The notes beneath the pieces are model-generated. The model ran no database searches and was not told the DNA's origin. It saw only the letters and a program-made list of their open reading frames with translations. From assembly GCA_030680795.1 (NCBI GenBank), contig JAUXUL010000008.1:28367-92366 (forward strand): DNA of 64,000 nt, in the 5' to 3' direction. This stretch comes from Anaerolineales bacterium. Its GTDB lineage: Bacteria > Chloroflexota > Anaerolineae > Anaerolineales > Villigracilaceae. Below are positions 53,355 to 58,748 of the stretch, piece after piece. Made by a program: the position numbers and the translations under genes. Each line of letters begins with the position of its first letter. Positions within the stretch are counted from its first letter, which is position 1.

Positions 53355-53837
53355 TTAAGTGGATGATTCGTTAATTTGATCTATTACATTTAAGAAGGTT
53401 TCATTATCGGGAGTATCGGACATGGATGAACCGTACTGTACATATCGGATGCGGCCTTCGGCATCCACGATGCAATTCAGAGGCATGCGTCCCAGTTTGA
53501 AAAGATTCACTTCCTGGCGATATATCCTCGCGGTAACGTGATCGAGGTCTGGCAGACCGATAAATGGGATATTTTCTTTTTCCCAATATTTCTTGAAAGA
53601 GTCCATGTCATTGGGACCAACAGCCAAGATCTCCGCGCCGCGTGACGTGAAATCAGTATAGTGATCGCGCATGCGCGCCAACTGCGCGCGGCAATGCGGT
53701 CACATGAATCCGCGCAGGAACGCAAGCACAATGGATTTGCTTCCGCGAAAACTTGTGAGGCGCACGCGATTGCCGATTGTATCTTCAAGCTCAAAATCGG
53801 GCGCGAGTTCGCCGGGGGTGATCAAATTTGATTTCAT
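53355..53837 (-). CDS. Selenocysteine-containing peroxiredoxin (AhpC/TSA-like, U-P-H-C)
   Basis: 160 residues when the TGA at 53700-53702 is read as selenocysteine (residue 46). Before it comes a full thioredoxin-fold start (LITPGELAPDFELEDTIGN, SIVLAFLRGFM), and after it P-H-C-R-A-Q-L and the rest of the peroxiredoxin, so the U46xxC49 motif stands where the family has CxxC or peroxidatic Cys. Both halves are needed for the fold, and the second half has no proper start of its own. A SECIS-like hairpin begins 1 base after the TGA. It would reduce peroxides. AGGAAAATTA precedes the ATG. Confidence 0.9.
53668..53698 (-). promoter_or_regulatory. Bacterial SECIS-like hairpin after the UGA codon
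   Basis: On the minus strand, CGCA pairs with TGCG, then a bulged U, TGC pairs with GCA, a bulged C, GCGC pairs with GCGC, and a 7-base loop GCAGUUG. This is 11 base pairs with a bulged U below a G/U-containing loop, starting 1 base after the UGA, the layout recognised by SelB in known bacterial selenoprotein genes. Confidence 0.75.
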
Positions 53838-53846
53838 TAATTTTCC

Positions 53847-53997
53847 TAATTATTTACTCACCTTACGCGGTGTCATGCTGAGCGAAGCGAAGCATCTCGT
53901 ATTTCGGCGGTTGAGACCCTGCGCGGAGTTTATCTTGAGCGAAGTCGAAAGGCTCAGGGAATCACGATTGGGTGTTAGGGTGAGTTATTTATTACAG
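53847..53997. mobile_element. MITE-like element, family A, with nested repeats
   Basis: The ends TTATTTACTCACCTTA and TTAGGGTGAGTTATTTA are inverted. Inside are TGTCATGCTGAGCGAAGCG and a GAGCGAAGTCGAAAGGCTCA hairpin, which belong to other repeat families seen at 45387 and elsewhere. No gene. It lies directly upstream of the selenoprotein gene and may carry or disrupt its promoter. Confidence 0.65.
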
Positions 53998-54059
53998 GCT
54001 GCGAAAATTCTATGGGCCTTCCTCATGCGGGTCATGACCGCATTGTTTCCTTCAAGAGA

Positions 54060-54725
54060 TCAATTCCTATCTACAAATTGTTTTGCTGCCAGCCAGATCG
54101 CATCAAACATCCCTGCAGTTAATTTTCCCGTGGATGTATTCTGCCGGCTCGGATGATACGAACACAACACCCAAACGCCATTCGCCAGCCGATAAGACGC
54201 GCCGTGAGCAAATTTATATACCGCACTGCGGGCGGAATATATTCTAAGAATTCTCTCAAATGCGATCCGACCCAGGCACACAATCACCTTTGGATTTAGG
54301 ATTTCCAATTCCCTCTCAAGATACGGCTGGCAATTATTCAACTCCGCCGGACTGGGCTTATTATTCGGCGGTGCGCAGCGACCTGACGCGGTGATATATA
54401 TATCCTTGAGGACAAGGCCATCGCTTCTGGACTCCGCCTCGGCCTGATTCGCAAACCGGGCGCGATGCAACGCTGGAAAGAGAAACCAACCCGAGGCATC
54501 GCCTGTGAATTGACGCCCAGTCCTGTTCGAGCCATGTGCTCCGGGAGCAAGTCCCACCACAAGCACACGCGCTTTCGGGTCACCAAACCCAGGGACAGGC
54601 TTGCCCCAGTACTCTTCATGTTTATATGCCTTGCGTTTAACGCGCGCAATTTCCTCGCGCCACTCCACGAGGCGCGGACATTTACGGCAGGAGATGATTT
54701 CGGTGTTTAGTTGATCGAGGGTCAT
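54060..54725 (-). CDS. Type 5 uracil-DNA glycosylase UdgB
   Basis: 221 residues. Motif 1 is VLVVGLAPGAHGSNRTGRQFTGDASG and motif 2 is CSYHPSRQNTSTGKLT, both typical of family 5 (UDGb) and different from family 4. Iron-sulfur ligands are probably Cys13 and Cys16 (ISCRKCPRL) and two more in the C-terminal half. It removes uracil and other deaminated bases from DNA. CGTAATCC-type repeats lie between it and queA, and a MITE lies downstream. Confidence 0.92.
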   Translation of the reverse strand: MTLDQLNTEIISCRKCPRLVEWREEIARVKRKAYKHEEYWGKPVPGFGDPKARVLVVGLAPGAHGSNRTGRQFTGDASGWFLFPALHRARFANQAEAESRSDGLVLKDIYITASGRCAPPNNKPSPAELNNCQPYLERELEILNPKVIVCLGRIAFERILRIYSARSAVYKFAHGASYRLANGVWVLCSYHPSRQNTSTGKLTAGMFDAIWLAAKQFVDRN

Positions 54726-54777
54726 AGCGTAATCCGTGATGCGTGATGCGTAAATTACGGATTACGCATCACGCAAT
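54726..54777. repeat. CGTAATCCGTGATGCG hairpin repeat
   Basis: GTAATCCGTGATGCGTGATG and the inverted ACGGATTACGCATCACGC form a long imperfect hairpin. It is the same family as 16018-16100. It overlaps the end of queA. Confidence 0.7.
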
Positions 54778-55821
54778 AAACATCGCATCCCCAAAAGAAT
54801 AAAAACGATAGCCTTCTTTGATAGCAATTTCATAGGCAGACAAAATTCTCTCACGCCCTGCAAACGCGCTGACCAGCATAATCAGCGTGGACTTGGGCAA
54901 ATGGAAATTCGTGATCAGCGCATCCACAACTTTGAATTGATAGCCAGGCAGGATGAAGAGGGATGTAGGGCCAATGAAGGGCTGAAATTCGAGATTGGAC
55001 GCTTTGCGTGGAGATTGGAGATTTGTAATTGGTAATTGGTAATTGGCGGCACTTTCCAATGTCCTCACAGAAGTCGTACCAACTGCAATGACTCGTCCGC
55101 CGTTTTGTTTTGTTTGATTAATTAAGTCCGCAGTTTCTTGAGGGAGTTCACACCATTCGGTATGGATCTTATGCTCTTCAGGATTCGCTTCTGTAACAGG
55201 TGCGAAAGTATCCAGTCCAACATGCAAGGTGACATAGGCAATTTTCACTCCTTTTTCTATTAACTCATCCAATAATTGCCTTGTGAAATGTAATCCCGCA
55301 GTAGGCGCGGCGGCAGAACCGACATCACGCGAGTAGACGGTTTGATAACGTTCGGGATCGCTCAATTTTTCATGAATATATGGCGGAAGAGGAAGATTGC
55401 CTACTATTGAAAAATACGGCTCGATGGGTTCGGAGAATTTTATCAATCGTTCAGAGCCTTCAAGGGTTTCTATGATCTCAGCCCGAGGTCCATTCTCCAC
55501 ATACACCAACTTGCCTACGCGCAAGCCCTTGCCGCCCACCAAAGCTTCCCAGGTTAACTCATCGCGGCGTCGGAGAAGGAGTAATTCCACGCGGCCGCTT
55601 GTCTCTTTTTTAGCGAAGATTCTGGCAGGGATAACACGCGTGCGATTCAAAACTAATAGATCATTTGGTTTCAGATAATCAAGTATGTCATGAAATATTT
55701 TATGTTCTATTATGCCTGTGTCGCGATGAAGCACAAGCAAACGCGAGGAATCGCGCGGCGCGGCAGGAGTCTGCGCGATGGAGGATTCAGGAAGGTCGTA
55801 GTTGAAAAAGGATGTTTTCAA
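54769..55821 (-). CDS. queA: S-adenosylmethionine:tRNA ribosyltransferase-isomerase QueA
   Basis: 350 residues. MKTSFFNYDLPESSIAQTPAAPRDSSRLLVL, RVIPARIFAKKETSGRVELLLL, AAPTAGLHFTRQLLDELIEKGV and LPKSTLIMLVSAFAGRE are diagnostic. It forms epoxyqueuosine in tRNAs with GUN anticodons. Near residue 260 the segment NYQLPITNLQSPRKASNLE is encoded by tandem AATTACC repeat DNA (55009-55047) and interrupts the usual ETTSVRTLES...FIYPGY-type region. It probably forms a surface loop. Co-transcription with udgB is likely but interrupted by repeats. Confidence 0.95.
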   Translation of the reverse strand: MKTSFFNYDLPESSIAQTPAAPRDSSRLLVLHRDTGIIEHKIFHDILDYLKPNDLLVLNRTRVIPARIFAKKETSGRVELLLLRRRDELTWEALVGGKGLRVGKLVYVENGPRAEIIETLEGSERLIKFSEPIEPYFSIVGNLPLPPYIHEKLSDPERYQTVYSRDVGSAAAPTAGLHFTRQLLDELIEKGVKIAYVTLHVGLDTFAPVTEANPEEHKIHTEWCELPQETADLINQTKQNGGRVIAVGTTSVRTLESAANYQLPITNLQSPRKASNLEFQPFIGPTSLFILPGYQFKVVDALITNFHLPKSTLIMLVSAFAGRERILSAYEIAIKEGYRFYSFGDAMFIA

Positions 55822-55835
55822 TTGTGTTCAAAATT

Positions 55836-56063
55836 TTATTTGTTCAAGAATCGATAGATTATATTTAGAATGATAGTAAGAATGACCGAAACCAAAATCG
55901 AACTCGTGACGGGGAAATAAAATGTGCCGTTCTCCCCTTCAACACGAATGTCCCCGGGCAATCTTCCAAGAGGGATTCCAAATTTTGCGACAAGATACAC
56001 TCCCCCGCCAATAAGGAATAATGCAATTCCAGCGAGCATTAAGGTACGGGCAATGTTTTCCAT
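55836..56063 (-). CDS. DUF2905 small membrane protein
   Basis: 75 residues from the ATG at 56063. Two transmembrane helices (LMLAGIALFLIGGGVYLVA and ILVSVILTIILNIIYRFL) flank the conserved GIPLGRLPGDIRVEGENGTFYFPV hairpin of DUF2905. The role is unknown. In many bacteria this gene sits in a ruvB-queA neighbourhood, exactly as here. A GGTCAAAGGTC-type tandem repeat lies between it and ruvB. Confidence 0.9.
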   Translation of the reverse strand: MENIARTLMLAGIALFLIGGGVYLVAKFGIPLGRLPGDIRVEGENGTFYFPVTSSILVSVILTIILNIIYRFLNK

Positions 56064-56067
56064 GATA

Positions 56068-56123
56068 AAAGTCAAAAGTTGAAGGTCAAAGGTCAAAAGA
56101 CTTTCGACCTTCGACCTTTGACG
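56068..56123. repeat. GTCAAAGGTCGAAGG-type repeat upstream of DUF2905
   Basis: AGTTGAAGGTCAAAGGTCAA followed by inverted TTTCGACCTTCGACCTTTGA forms a hairpin of tandem GGTC units. The same units occur in frame inside the femAB gene at 18839-18872. Confidence 0.75.
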
Positions 56124-57146
56124 CTAAAGCAACCTCGCCTGTCCATTCTCCGTGTAAACAAATCCCAAATGATCATACGCAGACTTGGTGGCGACGCGTC
56201 CTTGCGGTGTGCGATCAAGAAAGCCGAGTTGCAAGAGATATGGCTCGACCACATCCATGATGGTATCTTGTTCTTCGCTGATGGACGCGGCGATGGTGTT
56301 CAAGCCGACCGGGCCGCCACTGTATTTTTCGATGATGGTTTTTAGCACGCGGCGGTCTACGTCATCGAGGCCAAGCGAGTCAACTTGCAAGAGATCCAGT
56401 GCTTCTTTGGCGACGTTTTTTGTGATGACACCATCTGCGCGGACTTGGGCAAAATCCCGCACGCGGCGTAATAAGCGCAATGCAACACGCGGAGTCCCAC
56501 GGGCGCGACTTGCCATTTCTATGATGCCGTCTTTTTCGGCTTCCACTTTCAACATCCCCGCGGCCCGTGTGACAATTGCCTGCATTGCATTGAGATCGTA
56601 ATAATCCAAACGATAGACAGCGCCGAATCTTGCCCGCAATGGAGCGGTTACAAGAGCCAGTCGGGTCGTGGCGCCGACAATGGTAAAGCGCGGCAATTTC
56701 AAGCGAATGGAACGTGCTGAAGGTCCTTTACCAATGACGATATCGAGCGCAAAATCTTCCATGGCGGGATAAAGAACCTCCTCCACGGCCCGGCCCAGGC
56801 GATGGACTTCGTCAATGAAGAGCACATCACCCGCGCGCAAGTTGGTCAGGATGGCGGCCAGGTCACCTGCGCGTTCGATCACAGGTCCCGCCGTCACTTT
56901 GACGTTGACATCCATCTCATTGGCAAGCACGTGTGCGAGAGTCGTTTTCCCTAACCCCGGCGGCCCATAAAATAAAACGTGATCAAGCGCTTCGCCGCGT
57001 TTGCGCGCCGCCGCAATGAGAATGGATAAATTCTCCTTGACCTGATCCTGCCCAATCAAGTCTTTCATTCTCTCAGGACGCAAGGCGTTATCTACGCGGT
57101 CATCGGGCTTGGATTCCGGGTCGAGGGGACGTTGGATATTACTCAT
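56124..57146 (-). CDS. ruvB: Holliday junction branch migration helicase RuvB
   Basis: 340 residues from the ATG at 57146 ([11 protein letters not shown]). [19 protein letters not shown], Walker [19 protein letters not shown], Walker [11 protein letters not shown], sensor [16 protein letters not shown] and the C-terminal winged helix ([19 protein letters not shown]) are all intact. It drives branch migration with RuvA. A TATAAT at 57154-57159, 7 nt before the ATG, suggests its own leaderless transcript. The riboswitch array at 57258-57525 reads toward it from further upstream, ending at a hairpin about 65 bases before the ATG. No ruvA or ruvC is nearby. Confidence 0.96.
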   Translation of the reverse strand: MSNIQRPLDPESKPDDRVDNALRPERMKDLIGQDQVKENLSILIAAARKRGEALDHVLFYGPPGLGKTTLAHVLANEMDVNVKVTAGPVIERAGDLAAILTNLRAGDVLFIDEVHRLGRAVEEVLYPAMEDFALDIVIGKGPSARSIRLKLPRFTIVGATTRLALVTAPLRARFGAVYRLDYYDLNAMQAIVTRAAGMLKVEAEKDGIIEMASRARGTPRVALRLLRRVRDFAQVRADGVITKNVAKEALDLLQVDSLGLDDVDRRVLKTIIEKYSGGPVGLNTIAASISEEQDTIMDVVEPYLLQLGFLDRTPQGRVATKSAYDHLGFVYTENGQARLL

Positions 57147-57153
57147 AGCGGAG

Positions 57154-57159
57154 ATTATA
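57154..57159 (-). promoter_or_regulatory. -10 box for leaderless ruvB transcript
   Basis: TATAAT on the minus strand, 7 nt upstream of the ruvB ATG at 57146, downstream of the riboswitch hairpin. It would give riboswitch-independent ruvB expression. Confidence 0.5.
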
Positions 57160-57202
57160 ACAATAAACCACCTCCCAATTATCAATTAAGGAGAGAAGCG
57201 CT

Positions 57203-57244
57203 TCAAAATCAAACATGGATAACCCAACCTTCGGTCATCCATGT
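57203..57244 (-). terminator. Terminator-like hairpin at the end of the riboswitch array
   Basis: On the minus strand, ACATGGAT pairs with ATCCATGT, with inner GACC-GAA-GGTT pairing, followed by TTGATTTT. The upstream GCAAATCC could pair with the GGAT arm and act as an antiterminator. It also resembles the start of a fourth, degenerate aptamer. Confidence 0.6.
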
Positions 57245-57257
57245 GAAAGGATTTGCT

Positions 57258-57352
57258 CTTCGGTAGTCTGGCAATCATGATCACGAAAAAATAATTTTGT
57301 GATTACAGACCCACGACTTTGCGTCATCAGGTTTCCCTGATTTTGCTATCGG
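57258..57352 (-). promoter_or_regulatory. GEMM-I-type cyclic dinucleotide riboswitch aptamer 3
   Basis: Minus strand: CCGATAGCAAAA, hairpin ATCAGG-GAAA-CCTGAT, then GACGCAAAGTCGTGGGTCTG, a variable AT-rich hairpin and GCCAGACTACCGAA. Order and conserved bases match the GEMM-I (c-di-GMP-I) consensus GCAAA-P2(GNRA)-GACGCAAAGCC-P3-CTACCGA. The base aligned with ligand-contacting G20 appears to be A, which in GEMM-Ib RNAs favours 3',3'-cGAMP. Confidence 0.82.
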
Positions 57353-57439
57353 CAGTCGGTCGGTCCTGACCAGCTACTTCGCTGGTTTTAGACGCTCTGA
57401 CTTTGCGCCGCCGTCTTTGGACGGTTTTGCTTTTATCGG
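57348..57439 (-). promoter_or_regulatory. GEMM-I-type cyclic dinucleotide riboswitch aptamer 2
   Basis: Minus strand: CCGATAAAAGCAAAA, hairpin CCGTC-CAAA-GACGG, GGCGCAAAGTC, a P3 hairpin ACCAGCGAAGTAGCTGGT and GACTGCCGAT. It shares its terminal CCGATA with the first bases of aptamer 3, so the units overlap. The position aligned with G20 appears to be A. Confidence 0.82.
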
Positions 57440-57525
57440 CAACCCTGGTAATCCTGGCTCAGTTCAGCGTTAGATTCAGGGCTTTGCGCCACCGGGTTTT
57501 CCCGGTTTGGCTCTTTATCGGAGCG
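57435..57525 (-). promoter_or_regulatory. GEMM-I-type cyclic dinucleotide riboswitch aptamer 1
   Basis: Minus strand: CTCCGATAAAGAGCCAAA, hairpin ACCGGG-AAAA-CCCGGT, GGCGCAAAGCC, a P3 region and CAGGGTTGCCGAT. It is the first of three aptamers and starts a few bases after the promoter at 57531-57559. An extra C before AAA makes the assignment of position 20 ambiguous. Confidence 0.82.
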
Positions 57526-57530
57526 TTATC

Positions 57531-57559
57531 ATTATTGCATTTTTTGTGATTAATTTCAA
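57531..57559 (-). promoter_or_regulatory. Promoter of the riboswitch array
   Basis: TTGAAA (57554-57559), exactly 17 bases, then AATAAT (57531-57536) on the minus strand. The -35 box overlaps the stop codon of the HlyD-like gene. Transcription would start just before aptamer 1. Confidence 0.65.
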
Positions 57560-58680
57560 TCACTCAATTGTTCTAAAAATACGATTTCGACCGTCATGCC
57601 CCAGCGCAGGCGGGCATCGTTTTCGTCCACCCGAATGCGGACGGTGTAAAGAATATCGCCGCCGAGTTGGGTGTACGTGTTGCTGATCTCAACCACAGTG
57701 CCTTTCAATTGCAGGTCTGACCAGGCATCTGGACGGATGATCACTTTTTGTCCTTCAGCCAGTTTCACGACCTCAAGCTCCGTGACGTCGGTCGTTTCCG
57801 CCACCCACGCGCTGAAATCTGCAATGCTCACAACGCGGGTTTCAATGCCGACCTGCTCGCCAGCTTTCACATTTACATCAGCCACCAGGCCGGCAAAAGG
57901 CGCTGCGAGGACATAGTTTGAAAGCGCATCTTTGGCCGCATCCAGGTTGGCTTTTGCCGATGCAAGCTGATCGGCGTTCGGTCCATCCAAACTTATTTCA
58001 TATTGATATTTCGCTTCAGTTTCTGCAGCAAGCGCGGCCTCATACGCGGCGCGCACCATGTCGCGGTCACGCATCTCTTTTTCAAGATCACGGATCGTCT
58101 GGTTCAAACCATCCTGTGCCTGATCAAGATCATCCTCGGCAATTTTGCGTTTTGAATTATCCTGATCGAGATCCTTGTATTTATCGAATTTTTCCTGAGC
58201 GTCTTTCAGGTCCGCCTTGCGATCTTCAACGTCAGCCTGAATGTCTTCAATACGGTCATCAATTGCGTTGACATTCAAATCATCCCATTTTTTCTCAGAC
58301 TGTGCGCGGATAATTTGCGCCTCCATGTAAGCCTGCCAGAGTCTGGCGCGCTCTCCGCTCTCATTGCGGAGCAGCAGATCATAGGCATTCCGGGCGATGA
58401 CAAGCTGCGCCTCGGCCGCGCCCGCATTTGCGAGGCGCGCGAGGACTTCCCCCTCGCTGACGGTATCTCCCGCTTTCACCAACACTTGCTCCACCACCCC
58501 GCGCGCCTGAAAGGCCAGATTTGTTGCGCGGACTGGTTCAAGCCTACCCTCCGCTATAACTGTATCAGGCGTTCCAACTTCGGCAGGCGCAGGGGTTGCC
58601 TGCGGAGCATTGCCACACGCCGAAAGGAAGAGCGCGAGAATTGCGAACAATGTAACGAAACTCAAAATATTTTTTTTCAT
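57556..58680 (-). CDS. Lipoprotein periplasmic-adaptor (HlyD/MacA-like) of an ABC exporter
   Basis: 374 residues. A lipobox (FLSACGN, Cys near 22) anchors it. Two half lipoyl domains (VVEQVLVKAGDTVSEGEVLARL and GLVADVNVKAGEQVGIET) flank a long coiled coil (about 95-235). The C-terminal beta domain follows (VIIRPDAWSDLQLKGTVVEI). It is the adaptor for the FtsX/MacB-like permease immediately upstream. In a cell without an outer membrane it would work at the outer face of the membrane. A CGATTTACG tandem repeat separates it from the permease gene. Confidence 0.9.
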   Translation of the reverse strand: MKKNILSFVTLFAILALFLSACGNAPQATPAPAEVGTPDTVIAEGRLEPVRATNLAFQARGVVEQVLVKAGDTVSEGEVLARLANAGAAEAQLVIARNAYDLLLRNESGERARLWQAYMEAQIIRAQSEKKWDDLNVNAIDDRIEDIQADVEDRKADLKDAQEKFDKYKDLDQDNSKRKIAEDDLDQAQDGLNQTIRDLEKEMRDRDMVRAAYEAALAAETEAKYQYEISLDGPNADQLASAKANLDAAKDALSNYVLAAPFAGLVADVNVKAGEQVGIETRVVSIADFSAWVAETTDVTELEVVKLAEGQKVIIRPDAWSDLQLKGTVVEISNTYTQLGGDILYTVRIRVDENDARLRWGMTVEIVFLEQLSD

Positions 58681-58685
58681 AGGGA

Positions 58686-58748
58686 ACCTTTTTCGATTTA
58701 CGATTTACGATTTACGAACTTACAAATTACAAATTCCGATTTACGAAC
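58686..58748. repeat. CGATTTACG microsatellite-like repeat
   Basis: CGATTTACG units occur three times in tandem (58694-58717), followed by ACTTACAAATTACAAATTCC and a further copy. It fills the gap between the permease and adaptor genes. Confidence 0.85.

Noticed and set aside
53355..53681. A 108-residue peroxiredoxin fragment starting at ATG 53681
   Set aside because: It lacks the first two strands of the fold and a ribosome site; reading the TGA at 53700-53702 as Sec gives a full-length protein.
57146..57185. A longer ruvB start at 57185
   Set aside because: The added residues are unlike RuvB and cover the TATAAT box at 57154-57159.
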